A stretch of 64,000 bases of DNA, from NCBI GenBank assembly GCA_015179045.1, contig WHUZ01000075.1, positions 248,001 through 312,000 of the forward strand. Direction: 5' to 3'. This stretch comes from Kalaharituber pfeilii (Eukaryota > Ascomycota > Pezizomycetes > Pezizales > Pezizaceae). The notes under the pieces are model-generated. The model was not told the DNA's origin, searched no databases, and saw nothing but the letters and a program-made list of their open reading frames with translations. Within the stretch, counting starts at the first letter, position 1; each line of letters opens with the position of its first letter. Position numbers and translations under genes: made by a program. Positions 45,426-57,425 of this stretch are shown piece after piece.

Positions 45426-47991
45426 ATGCCGCGTCCTCCCGCGTCCGGCTATGAAAGGCTAGCACAAGCCGCAGAGCTATCAGACTCCGATAACGATTAT
45501 GACCAGGAGGCCTTTCGCTCCCGAGTTACCTCAGTCAGGCCCCCAGCTGCCTCAAGATACTCCCAAGGTCCACTTTCCCCAAGGGGAGCACCCCGGCACC
45601 GGCGAAGCAACTCCGGGGTAGATATCAAGGCTATCAATGCTCGGCTGGAGCGATGGGCAGAAGAAATTGCAAGCAAATTCAAGCTCGGAAAGCACAAAGG
45701 AAGACAACTACAAGATGAAGCCCCGCTGGAGATTGTACACTCCGTATTTGTCGCACCGGAAGGATTCAAGCCTTCGCTAGATTTGGGCCCTATTGACCCC
45801 AACAGATATGGTCATGTTACCAAGGAACAGTTTGATGAGCTAGTTGAATCTGTGAGGGTCGCTATTGGCAAAGGCATTGACCCTAAGCTCATCAAGCAAG
45901 GCTCATCAGGAAGCTACTTTATGAAAGATAGCGACGGAAGGATCGTTGGCGTTATGAAGCCTAAAGATGAAGAGCCGTAGGTGGTCCCGTGTATAATCGT
46001 TTTTCATCGGGGTCTAACATATTTCGTCACAGGTATGGCCATCTGAATCCTAAAACAACCAAATGGCTGCACCGTAATTTGTAGGTCAGCAAACAGGAAA
46101 CTTGATTGATTCAATGCTTACTATGGAATTAGATTTCCTTGCTTTTTTGGCCGTAGCTGGTGAGTAATCAGTAACCTGGCTATCGTTGGGTGAGATACTA
46201 AGTTCATTCTACAGTCTTATTCCCAACCTAAGTTACATATCAGAAGCTGCGGCTTGTGCTTTGGATCGACAGCTCCGCACGTTTCTTGTGCCCCACACGG
46301 AAGTCGTTTGGCTAGCTTCCAAGTCATTTCACTATGATTATTGGGACAGAAGAGCATATTACAGGAGGAAAAAACCATTACCAGCCAAAGTAGGCAGCTT
46401 TCAGGCCTTCCTTCAAGGCTATGAAGGTAAATATCTAACTAACTCTGCGGCATACAAACGCTTCCACTGACCAAAACAAAATGCGGTAGACGCCAATGTA
46501 TTTTTTCGGAAACACCCTTGGCCAGATGTTACAAATTCAGGGTTCCGAGTGGATGCCGCATCTAAAAGACGTGGCCCATGGAACTACACATGTCGACCAA
46601 GTGGTGCAGATGATGATGAGGAGGATTTGGATGAACGAGCTCGATCACCTCATGTCGATGACGCCCAGAATCGGTTTATGTGGACACCTCAAGTTCAGCA
46701 GCAATTTCGGGAGGAGCTTGAAAAATTAGTCATTCTCGATTATATCATGAGAAACACAGACAGGGGCTTAGACAATTGGATGATTAAAATTGAGTGGCAG
46801 ACACCATCACAAACATGCTCCGCATCAAGCGGAAGAGCTTCTGCTATACCACCTCATATAACTGAGGAGGCTGGTTCCTCCTCATCAAGACCTCACTCCC
46901 CTGGGTACCAACTATCTGAACCAATGGTTGCAACGCCAAGGTCCTTGACACCTCTGAACAGTGCAGTTCCCAAGCTGAGGATTGGTGCTATAGACAATTC
47001 CTTAGCTTTTCCATGGAAGCACCCCGATCAGTGGCGCAGTTTCCCTTTTGGGTGAGTAACTTAAAACCATATATCTCGTTTTGGGATATGCTCATCTGTT
47101 TTCAGTTGGCTTTTTCTTCCTGTGTCTTTAATCGGCCAGCCCTTTTCAACCAAAACGCGGGATCACTTTTTATCAATTCTTACCTCTACAAAGTGGTGGA
47201 CTGAGACTCAAGCATTGCTTCGAGCGCTATTTGAGCAAGATGCAGATTTTAAAGAAAGAATGTTTGCCAAACAAATGGCAGTATTAAAAGGGCAAGCATT
47301 CAATGTCGTCGAAACTCTGAAGTGTCCAGATCAAGGTCCACTGGAGCTAACAAGACGGACGCGAGTTCATGTGTGGGTATGTAGGACTTCTCTCTGGTAT
47401 ACAAATTTAGGAATATTAAAATCAACTACAGGACGATGAAATGGAAGTGCCAATTGCGGTTCCTCTAAAAATGCCGTCACTCGATACGCAAAGAAGACCA
47501 GCACACGAGGAAGATATTCATGAGGAGATGGACATCGGCGCAGCTGTATCTTCGGCACCTCTGATAAACAGCCACGACATACTGGGGCTCGGGCTATCCC
47601 CACCATCTGACATACCGAGTGCAGGAAGATTCAGTGTTGGCAGGACCCCAAGCGATAGTCAAGGAGATGTACAGGTTTCAATCTTACCAAGTTCTCCTCA
47701 ATCCAGCAAAAGTCAACCACATAATGAATCCCATCCAAGAGATTACTTTTCAAGAGAAGCTCAGGGTCTGATTCCCAATTCTATTCTGTTCGAAACTATA
47801 CAAGGAAGAATATAATATCTGATAGCCGAAGGCGTGGAAACTCCTTATCTACAAGTTTTTTCACTGGTGATGATGTGGAAGGTGATCTTGGGTATGCCGC
47901 GGCTACCGGCATGGAGAATTCGACGAAAAAAGTAATAATGGAGAGACTTGAAACGGTTAAGGCTAACAATCCTGTGTTCAGTTGGTGCTAG
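45426..47991 (+). CDS. lsb6: Lsb6, type II phosphatidylinositol 4-kinase
   Basis: Phosphorylates phosphatidylinositol to PI4P on endosomal/vacuolar and plasma membranes. Eight exons: 45426-45976, 46033-46080, 46133-46159, 46215-46426, 46490-47051, 47106-47376, 47432-47674 and 47740-47991, summing to 721 codons in frame. It starts MPRPPASGYERLAQAAELSD. Kinase elements: KQGSSGSYFMKDSDGRIVGV with VMKPKDEEPYG (ATP-binding lysine), the FPCFFGRSC palmitoylation-type cysteines, IMRNTDRGLDNWMIKI (catalytic Asp-Arg loop), and IGAIDNSLAFPWKHP (metal-binding loop). The C-terminus ERLETVKANNPVFSWC is the family ending. It is reached only if a 65-bp intron with a weak GTTTCA donor (47675) and acceptor AAG (47739) is removed; otherwise the frame stops at 47815. 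An assembly indel is the alternative. The upstream open frame to 45198 lacks family similarity. Confidence 0.88.
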
Positions 47992-48639
47992 TTTTTGATT
48001 CATGTTTTATATTGGGAACGACAGGATGAAGTTGAGTTAAAGTATGGGAAGAATTTGGATAGAAAAGGTCCCACTTCAAGCAAGCCACCAATAGAATTTG
48101 AGTAAAAGCAAATTTGACGGTATAGGCCTAATACGTGTTGGCCGTACATGAGTTTCAAGTATGGTTCACAACACATATTGAATCAAAACTGCGACCGTTT
48201 ATAACTAGTTACTGCGCTTGAACTGGGTTGAAGCATGTATTTCAACCACCACAAAGTGCAACATCAGTGTTTATTGATTATATATATTTTGGATTCCTCA
48301 CCTGTTCTTATAAGTATTGCTATACACTGGATAATTCCGGGTAAGTGGTTGACGGTACAACATTGAGACGAACTTCATTCTTGACAACACAACCACTTAC
48401 ATTTTTTATGTTTAGTTTATTCTCGCTCTGAGGCAATTGGACATTTTCATTGTACTGACTTTGTTCCCCAATTAAACAGTATTGGGACCATACTGGTTGT
48501 TCAAGGTGTTCACCGGTGGTGGTGGGTGTTAAGGTGCGGACTTTCTGAACTTTGGAGGTGGTGTCAGTGTAAGAAGGATTATATACAACTGCGATAGAAA
48601 GGTTGCGAGATGTATATATGAACTTGGTGACCCATAGAC
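47992..48639. other. 3' spacer between LSB6 and the Med21 remnant
   Basis: AT-rich sequence with no gene seen. The minus-strand frame 48320-48673 has no similarity. Confidence 0.5.
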
Positions 48640-48699
48640 ACCGTTGCAGAAATCCCCTCTGGAAGAACTTCAACCACCAGGGTTACAATTGATACGGAG

Positions 48700-49220
48700 T
48701 TCAATATTCTGTTTCATGCCCGTGGTATTGTCCGAATGGCTGTGTCTAGCTTTTTCTAATAACTCTCCCTTTTCTTTAAACACTTCTTCCTACTCCTTCT
48801 CTGCGCCTTGTAACTCCTTTCTGAAGACTCTTAACCTCTCCTGTTTTTTCGATCTCGCTAACTTCAATACCGGGAAACGAGAGGATGAGGTGCTTGATTT
48901 GCGTTGACTTGAGTGACAGGTCTCGTGCAAGCTCATGTTTTTTCAGCTAGATACAGCCCTCATGGACAGCAACACCACTGAAGATAGCTTGACCATCAAG
49001 GGCCGCGTTCTAATCTTTCTCCTTCCCAAGTGTAACGGCATCGTGACGGGTAGAAAGATACCGAATTGCGCCGTACAAGTTACCACCTAAAAAGTAAATC
49101 TGTTAGCGGAATATGTTTCCATATTCGTAATTTTGGTGGGTCGACAGATGAGGACGCAGATAGGCATTCCACCTGCTATGCACTCCTTGAGCAAAGAGGT
49201 AAGCGTTGTGGCTTCTGCTA
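48700..49220 (-). pseudogene. med21: Decayed Mediator subunit Med21 (Srb7)
   Basis: The minus strand encodes, from an acceptor at 49087, LYGAIRYLSTRHDAVTLGKE, then HELARDLSLKSTQIKHLILS with FPGIEVSE, then ELQGAEKE and VFKEKGELLEKA. This is the order of Med21: helix 1 ending in YLTTxHD, then the RELARDLxxKxxQIxxLIxxLPGI block and a coiled coil. Med21 pairs with Med7 in the Mediator hinge and is normally essential. Here three in-frame TAG codons interrupt it (49012-49010, 48949-48947 and 48792-48790), each at a likely glutamine (CAG to TAG), and a one-base shift near 48820 moves the frame. A first-exon remnant (TLTSLLKECIA, about 49190) may be present. I read it as a mutated second copy. The plus-strand open frame 48644-48907 is only its antisense shadow. 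Confidence 0.72.
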
Positions 49221-51224
49221 CTTGAGGGTAATGCGAAGAACTTGAGAACTGTGCAGTGAGGTGTGTGAAATCGAAATGGCCTCTTAATACAAGCTCACCC
49301 GTGTGAAAAGATACGTATGCTGCATAACACTATCCTCATAATATGATTCTCCATAGTGCTTCTCGGAGAGCCCACAACAGAGAATCATTGAATAAGATGA
49401 ACTCCAATGGTGAATGATACCGAAAAAAGGTTGGCAAAGGGGAGGTAGCCGACATTACCCCTCGACTTACATCTGGATATTGAGAGTGTAAGAGAGCTAC
49501 GGCAAGGTTAAGGCAGCAACAACTGCAATTGACAATGGACCGTTGGTATGACACGCATATCAATGTAGTAGCCACATGGGGGGCACTTTATGCATCTGGA
49601 TTAAGGTTAACTGGAATAGAATCGTGTCAGGGTCGTGTATGCATGATATTAGAGAGGTAATCGCAGCCCCGGTGAGGGAATAATGAGGGATCGTATGCAT
49701 ATCAGCAGGGAGTCCGGGAAACAACATGGGGGAAGGACAGAGTAGACAACCTTGATTGGCAAAAATGCGAAGAGTAAGCGGATGCGCCAGTCTCGTGTCA
49801 TGACGCGCGTTCTCCAGCATCTGAGATGGACCTGGGAAGGTACCCTCACCGGTTTCCTCTAGTACAATAATTTCCATGTTTCTGGCAGAGCTACGGTGCA
49901 ACAATAATGGAACGGGGCGTCACTAGGTAGACACTTGGGGGGGCAAATCACTTGTTTATTAAATTAGTGGAGTACAATGGACATTTCGAAACCGTCAAGA
50001 TGGGGGATGGGGGGATGGGGGGCTTGGTTGTAGTCTGGTTATCATAGAGTCTTGTGGGGTCCGGGTTGTTGATCGGAGAATCTCAAGTATCTTGGCGAGT
50101 ATGCCTTGCGCAATCCTTTGGACATGACGCGTTGGCCATGTGTGGTATGCCGCAGCAGCATGTCGAGGCCTAAACTGCACGTAGTAAGGGCGCGAAAGGG
50201 ACGACCCGAGCAAGCCTGACGCGCTAGCCCTTCAAGTGGCTGGTGCGGACCTCGTCACTGTTCGCTGATCCCGGCCGGCGTTTGTTTGTGGCCGACGGTT
50301 GCTAAGGGGCCCTTCGCGAAATAAGGGGAGCTATGTATGCTGCTCGCTGGGTCAACAAACTCATGACCAGCAGGCCCGGGCATTTCCTTGCGTGCAAGAA
50401 GAGCTGCCTAAGCCCCGGACGGTTCTGGTGCGATTGGGGGCCCTGTGCCGTGCCTGGCAGTTATTGCAGATGATCTCACCGCAGAAGGTAAAAGAAGGGG
50501 AGCGGTGGAGAAAGAAAGAAAGAAGGAAAAAAAAAAGGCACTGCGAAAGCACGGGATAAAGGAAAGGAGGGAGAAATGGAGCAGGCAGGATTGAGGCATG
50601 GCCTATGGCGGGCGCCAGTATTCACTCGTGGCAGGTCGACAGGGAGAACCGTTGCTGGGCCATTTGGGCAGGGCGCTCAGATGTCGAGCACGAATGGCCG
50701 CGTGCGCTGTGCAGGCGCAGAAGTAAACATCACAGCAGCAGCGCTCCGGCTTCCCTCGCCGCCCACATGTAAACCGCAAGTAACGTGCTGCACGGCTGCC
50801 CCATTTACGCCCCGTCACACCCTCCACCCCCCCCCCCCCCACCCCGTCCACCTGTCCATCCGGCCAGCCATCCGCCACCGCACTTCGTGGCCATATACCG
50901 ACGTCCGGCGTCTCCGCACCCCCCTCCCCTCAATACCCCTACGAGTAAGGCTGTGCTCCTGACTCCCCGCTCCTCCCCGCCTTGCCAATCCTACCCCCCC
51001 CTCCTCCCCCCCCCCCACCAACCACCCCCATCTCCTCCTCCACAGCCGGCACAGCACGGGTAGAAGGAAAGGAACCACGGCTGTCTGCTTCTTGTTTTCC
51101 TGGCTTCTTTTTCCTGCTAGCTTTGCTCTCGACCTCTTCTCCATAGCACAGTCTGAGCACCCTCAGGTACACCCCGTGCCCCCCCATTCTCGACTGGACC
51201 CCTCCCTTCCCACAGCGCAATTAA
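49221..51224. other. Upstream region of BST1, no confident gene
   Basis: No recognisable gene. 50820-51020 is strongly C-rich (runs at 50826-50840 and 51006-51016), giving low-complexity proline/glycine frames on both strands. The last few hundred bases should hold the BST1 promoter. Confidence 0.55.
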
Positions 51225-54200
51225 ATGCGGTCAAGACGCCCCTCAAGCAGCACAGACGACGAAGATGCTGACGCAACGTCGCTGGTCGATGGTGGTGATT
51301 CAAAGGCACACCAATTGCTCGCACTTCCTCCGGAATTGACGTCGAACTCCGACGGTAGCTTCTGCATCCAGTCGGCTACATCAATACCTACTATATTTTC
51401 ATCTTCAACGCAACTGCTGCTCTCTTCGAGCAACGGTGTCTCAGAAGGGTCAAAATCAGGCTCTTCGACGCCGGTGGGTAAGGGCAAGGTGGAGGAACCA
51501 AGAAATAACTGGCGGCTGAGGAGCCGGTCCTTTTGGGCATGCTCGGCTTCGACACTTTGTGTCACCCTGCTTTCTGCAGTTGTGATTGTCGCGATTATAC
51601 ATTCATTTCAAACGAGACAGTGCGATACCAAGGGCTGCATCAAGACATACATGAGCCCAGCCTATGCACCATTGGTGAACTTTGATACAGAGCACACCAG
51701 GTTTGCGAGCAAGTACAAGACGTATCTGTATCGCGAACGCCAATATGACAGCTCATCCCTGGACGTACGTTGGACAATCCGCCTTCCCTATTTAAGGAAA
51801 CATATGAGATGCTAACGCTTGCAATTGGTTCGATTTTTAGCCCAAAGGAGTTCCGGTACTCTTCATTCCTGGCAATGCCGGAAGTTACAAACAGGCCCGA
51901 TCGATGGCAAAAGAGGCTGCGCGGATGTGGGCAGAAATGGTGCAGCGGAATCCGGCAATTGAGGAAACGGGAAGGCATAAATTAGATTTCTTCACGGTAG
52001 ACTTCAACGAGGATATAACGGCATTCCATGGTCAGACGTTACTGGATCAGGCGGAATATTTAAACGATGCGGTGGCCTACATATTGTCGCTTTATCACAA
52101 TGCTAGGAAGTCCACTCGTGACTCCGATCTTCCAGATCCTATCTCAGTTATCATAGTGGGCCACTCTATGGGCGGTATCGTGGCTAGAACGATGCTGACG
52201 ATGCCAAATTATCAAGTGAATTCGGTAAACACAATTATCACTTTGTCGACACCACACGCCAGGCCGCCGGTTACATTTGATGAGCAGATTGTCAAAACCT
52301 ATACTCATATTAACGATTATTGGCGAAAGTCATATTCTGCTCAGTGGGCACCACATAATCCACTCTTTTACACAACCCTAATCTCTATAGCCGGTGGAAG
52401 TTTGGATACTGTTGTGCCTTCTGATTATGCCAATGTGGCCTCAATTCTTCCAGAAACTAACGGGTTTACAGTATTCACATCATCAATACCGGATGTTTGG
52501 GTGGGAATTGATCACCTTGCTATATTGTGGTGCAACCAAATGATGAAGGTGCTTGTTGGGTCTCTACTTGATATTGTAGATGTGAAGCGTTCTGGGCAGA
52601 CGAAAAGTCGATCTGAGAGAATGCGGATTTTCAAAAAGTGGTATTTGACTGGGATGGAGAGCACTGCAGAAAAGACACTTCCTCAGGAGAAACCCACAAC
52701 TTTGCTCACACTGGAGGATATTTCCAATTCCATGATACCACAAGGAGAGCGCCTTGCCATACGGGAACTTGGTGGATCGCGGAAGCCGCGGGCGTACCTG
52801 ATGCCGATTCCGGCAACTTCGGGGTCGACGGGCGCGCGTTTCACGCTTCTCACTGATAGAAATTTGCAGGATGCTCGAGATGAGAAGTTGAAGGTGTTGT
52901 TGTGTAGCGTGTTTTCGCCAAATGCGGGGGGAGCGGCTACAGAGTTTCCTATGAACTTGGATTTGTCTGAGAATGGCTCAGGGTCGACAAAACTGGCGTG
53001 TAAGTTGGCTGGAAGCGATGTTATACGTCTCCCGGGGTCGAGGAAGGATTCGAAATATCCGTTCGAGCAGACCCCCCCATTCTCATATCTGCAGTATGAC
53101 TTTGGGGATATCTTTGAGCACCAATTTGTAGCGGTTATTGATATGGCTACCTCGCCAACTGAGGGGTGGGCTATTGCTGAGTTTGTGGATCCGAATTCGC
53201 AAAAAAATGCAGTCGAATGCGAGCTTGACTGGATTGTTGGTTGATGGGCTTCACGTCAAACTGGCTGCACATAGGCATTTGGTACAGGATCTTAGCATCC
53301 CAGCAATACACAGCAGCCTGCTCACCTGGAAACTGTCATTCAAATCCCAACGTTGCGAGCGCAAGGAGCCCCTTTTTCAGCCTATCATTAGACAGTATCT
53401 GTCGGAACCACACGAGTCGAGATACTTCGTTAATCTTAAGGAGGCTGATATCAATTTCCATGGCTCCGCTCCATTTATGCCACAACCATTGAAGCCGAAG
53501 GCTCAGAGAGGGCTATCTTTGCAATTCTGGTCGGATCCCACATGCAATACCCCTGTTGAAGTTACACTGAAATTCGATGCCTGGGGAGTTTGGGAAAGCT
53601 AGTAATGCGGTATCGTACGATTTTTGCGGCATTCCCGTTGATGATGGTTGCTTCCGTCCTTCGCAAGCAATTTAGAGAATATAATGCAAGAGGTGCGGAT
53701 TTTCTGATTTCAGAGTATGGATATATATAAGAATGGTGACATTGACAGAATATAGGACATTTTATGAGCTTTAATGAGGGCCTTGATATTATGATTGCTC
53801 AAACATTACCAATAACACTGGTTGTGTTTTCGACGCTCGCGGCATACTTTGCCCTTGTTAATTCGGTTTCGTACTCTCCATCATCATCGTCCTACAGTGA
53901 GAAGGAGACGACGACAAAGCTGGATTATGTTAAGAACGATCTATTGATTGGTTTACAAGATCCATTTTTCTGGTTCCTTGCACCTCTATTCACGCTCGTT
54001 TCATTAGGCGTAGTTGTTGTGGTTAATTATTTGGCGATGATAGTATTAAGGATTCTAATGGGATATTATACCGTATTGGAATATATCAATATGTTTGCCG
54101 GGGATAGAAAGTAGGTATATCCCATCAGAGTTCATGGGTGGAAGTGTTGACAGTACGCGTGCAGGAAATCGATTGGGGCGGCGTTTGTTACTAGTACTCC

Positions 54201-54912
54201 CAAGCGGAGGGTCATGACGACTCTGGTTCTTGCTTGCTTCGTAGCATTTGTTGTTCCCTATCAGTTTGCCTATTTGGTTGCCTGTATAGTGCAAGTGGCT
54301 ACATGCGTCAGAGCGCTCAAGCGTGCTTACGACATTGTACGTGACATTATCAACAATTTCTTCCCTAGTGACTATGCTGACATCAGGATATAGAGTCCAA
54401 GTGATCGTTACAGCAACCAATGGAACCTCTACCATTATTCGCATTCTATGCTTATACTTATGCTTTGGATATTGCCGATAAATCTCCCAGTGTTGGTTGT
54501 ATGGATACATAATCTTGCGGTACATTGGCTTACACCTTTCTCATCACACCATAATTTGATCTCAATAATACCATTTATATTGCTTGTTGAGACGTTGACT
54601 TGCGGGAAGATGATTCCACGCGTCACTTCTCGGTATGTTAACCCTAATTCAAACACAACCTTAGGATCCTTACTGACTTTGCATGACTGTAGATTATGGA
54701 TGGTCACTGATATTCTCCTCGCCTTCCTCGCCCTCTATTCTGGCATCTGGGGCGTCACCTACGCATACCGCCTGCATCACCTCGTCAACATCTTCGTGGC
54801 GTGGCTTGTCGCTGTACACTTCAGCAAAGCCAAGCTTCGCACAGGCGGTAGCATGTTAGATTTCTTCGATGACGATGAAGACAGTGGAGGGTCAAAGCAA
54901 AGGCCTGAATAG
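51225..54912 (+). CDS. bst1: Bst1/PGAP1 GPI inositol-deacylase, with two frameshifts
   Basis: ER membrane lipase that removes the inositol acyl chain from GPI-anchored proteins before export. Exons 51225-51764, 51841-53692, 53756-54110, 54165-54336, 54394-54632 and 54693-54912 total 3378 nt (1126 codons). An N-terminal membrane anchor lies at about residues 109-130. The lipase has GVPVLFIPGNAGSYKQARSM and the nucleophile motif GHSMGGIVAR near residue 286. The C-terminal third is rich in membrane helices (TLPITLVVFSTLAAYFALV, WLTPF, LLAFLALYSGIWGVTYAYRL). Within exon 2 the frame ends at TGA 53242-53244. Similarity continues in another frame (SLTGLLVDGLHVKL) as if one A in the A7 run at 53203-53209 were extra, then returns to the first frame near 53585 (LGSLGKLVMRYRTIFAAFPL), as if one T were missing. 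The two cancel out. Real lesions or assembly errors cannot be separated here. Confidence 0.88.
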
Positions 54913-55531
54913 AATACACATATAACCATGTAATCTGGCTTGCTGTTGTTTTTTGTCTTTGCTTGTTTGCATTGTGTTTTTATAATGACCGGGAAAGGGA
55001 GCTCATAGGTCAAGTTACCCAAATCTTTCGGATTTCTGCGCATTTTATTGATTAGCGGGTCTTTTTTTTTCCCTTCTAACTTTTGTTCTTTTGTGTTTTC
55101 TGTGAATTTTCTCTTTCCTTTTTCTTTTTTCTTGTGCCATAAAAAAAATTTTTTTGGGAGAACGGTGGGCGTTTCTGAGTTTTTTTTTTTTTACGAAATT
55201 TTATTCTCTTCTTTTATTATTATTGTTATTATTATTGTTATTTTTTCCCTCACGTTTCTACGAATGAAAGTTAATGGTAACCTGTTACTTGAAATGCCAC
55301 GAGGTGGAATTACATGAGAGGTGGAAATCAATATCTTTTTCATTTTTCGTGCGGGGCTGTTGGGTACCTTTTTTTTCTCTCCCTTTTTCTCAATAATATA
55401 ATGCTGACGCGCATGCCCCTTAATGCAATCTGATCTGTTAGGATTGTTTTTTTTGTTTTTTTTTGTTTGGTGGCAGGGAGAAGGGTGAGGAGGACGAAGA
55501 GGGGCAGGAGGAGTATACATATATAGTAATG

Positions 55532-55532
<1 letters not shown>

Positions 55533-55564
<32 letters not shown>
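55533..55564. repeat. (CTAT)n microsatellite
   Basis: About eight copies of the tetranucleotide CTAT. A likely length-polymorphic marker. Confidence 0.9.
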
Positions 55565-55870
55565 ATGACGAAGTTACAATAAAACATAATCTCTTCATGT
55601 TGGCCACGGAAGGGAGAGGAATAAATTGGGCACGTATGGAGTTAGAGTTAACATCAAACAATTGGTATTTCGTGGACTGGAAATTCAGGGTAAGGGTATA
55701 TGTATTGTGATAAGTCCAATGCTATGTTTTTTTTTTTTTCTTTTTTTTTTTTTTCCGAATATTTACAATAAATCTTTTCAAGAAATTTGGAGGAAAAAAT
55801 AAAAAAGAAAAAAAATTCAATAAATAATACAAAAAAGTTAAGATGTGCGAGGGAAGAGTATGCATAAGGG

Positions 55871-55895
55871 AAAAAAAAAAAAAAAAAAAAAAAAA
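55871..55895. repeat. Poly(A) run of 25
   Basis: Uninterrupted A25 on the plus strand, in the 3' spacer of the RRG7-like gene. Confidence 0.9.
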
Positions 55896-56329
55896 GAGAG
55901 AGGAAAAAAAGAAAACAGAAATGGATAATATGATGGATTTTGCATATACAGGTATACCCTGCTTCAGAATTCAAATTCCTGTTTCCTTTATGATGTTGCC
56001 TTTTTTTTTGGAAGGGGATAATATCATGCAGCTTTTTTTTTTTTTTTCTTTTTTTTTTTTTCTTGTTTGGGTAAAATATTGCAAATTTAATATTTGGCAT
56101 ATGTTTGCTGGAATTTATTTAACTCTTTCTTTTTTTCAAGAAAAAATGAGTTTTGATGAGTGAAATGGTTGTGGTTTTCAATGTTGGTATTGGGGTAAGA
56201 TAGTAAGTAACTTACTTTTTTTTTTTTTTGTGCTGGGTATTTGGGTACTGTAAATAGAGTTTTGGTGATATTCGTTGCCCCAGCGAGGATGGGAAAAATA
56301 AACAATCAAAAAGCGAGTTCTGTTTTGTT

Positions 56330-57425
56330 TCAGGCTTTGGTATTTTTGATTTCCCTCCGCAACTGTCGAGTCAGCATTCCGTCAATGACTGTGCCATGCC
56401 ATAGCAACACTGCCTCTTTCTCCAGGTCGTCGTCTTTCGCCTCCTCTTGCGCCTTCCGGTCCAGTTCATCGATCTTTTCCCTCAGTTTCTCCTTCCTGCT
56501 CCTCCGCTTCCGCTTTCCCTTCTTGTCTTCTTCCTTCTTTATCCGCACTTGCTCAGCTAGACCTTCGGGCTTCGCTTTGCTGATGTACCGCAGTCCAACT
56601 TGCATGCCACCGCCTAGTAAGTTTGCAGCGACTTGGTTCCAGAGGAATTGTCTGACGATACCACGCCGGGAGACGCAGACGTATGCCATTGCGCGGCGGG
56701 AGAGACGCATAGCGCTGCGAGCGCCGGGAGTGCACGGGGAGAGGCTGGCTAGGATGCCGATTGTCGAGGGGGGATGGTTAGCCATGGTGCCGGAGAGCTC
56801 GCGGATGATATTGGGGCCGGGGGCGGCGTTCGAGAGGCCTTTGCATTGGATGAGGACGGGGAGGGGTTTGTTGAGTCGGATTGAGGAAGGGCTGGGTAGG
56901 GTTGGAGAGAGTATTGGTGATGATAGATCGGGATCGGCGCTAGGTGTTGTGGAAGGAAGGGGAATGATGGGGAGGGTGTTGTTCGGGAACAGGGTAGGCT
57001 GTGGGATGTGCCAGTAGCCATGGAGGTCGATGCCGCGGTCGTCGCGGCCGCCGCTGCGGATGAGGACCATGTTCTTCTCAAAGAGGGCGCGGGAGACGAT
57101 GTACCTGCAATTGGCTGTTAATAAGTATATTTCGTAGGAGATAATCCTCTCTGTGTGCGGGACTAGGAGGAAGCGTGGTGGTGGGAGGGGGGGCAGTTCT
57201 CAACTCGTAGAGCGTCCCGCGGTAGACTGTTGTCATGGGATCCAGGCCGACGGAAACGGCATATTCCTTGAACGAGGGAATGTCATTATGCTTCTCGGTT
57301 TCCTTCCGCGGTGATGCCGAGTGAGAGAACGACAACGATGAGGACAGGGCCCGCGTAATTGGAAAGGGTGGACGGCAGCGTCGGAAGTTGCATTTCATGG
57401 TCCTCGCGGTTGAGGGGAGGAACAT
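56330..57425 (-). CDS. rrg7: Rrg7-like mitochondrial protein (DUF2034, PD-(D/E)XK-like)
   Basis: Exons 57425-57205 and 57104-56330 join to 331 residues; the 99-bp intron uses a GTTGAG donor. The N-terminus is basic and serine-rich (RRCRPPFPITRALSSSLSFS), consistent with a mitochondrial presequence. The core YRGTLYEYIVSRAL, then GGRDDRGIDLHGYW and LPVLIQCKGLSN is the DUF2034/Rrg7 signature. The spaced GID and QCK resemble the catalytic residues of the PD-(D/E)XK (Mrr-like) nuclease fold, so nuclease activity is possible but unproven. Yeast RRG7 is required for respiratory growth. The C-terminal 90 residues are strongly charged (KKGKRKRRSRKEK). It shares a 912-bp divergent promoter with the Mbp1-like gene. 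Confidence 0.82.

Larger units (their letters stand above)
54913..56329. other. Convergent 3' spacer rich in homopolymer and tetranucleotide tracts
   Basis: Between the convergent BST1 and RRG7-like genes. T-runs, a (CTAT)n array at 55533-55564 and an A25 run at 55871-55895 dominate. Open frames are homopolymer artefacts. Confidence 0.7.

Noticed and set aside
48644..48907. An 87-codon plus-strand ORF
   Set aside because: It is the antisense shadow of the Med21 remnant on the minus strand.
8484..49012. Reassignment of TAG/TGA as sense codons in this organism
   Set aside because: Intact genes here use TAG (lsb6, bst1, mch1, mbp1) and TGA (sec62, the oxidoreductase) as ordinary terminators at conserved C-termini.
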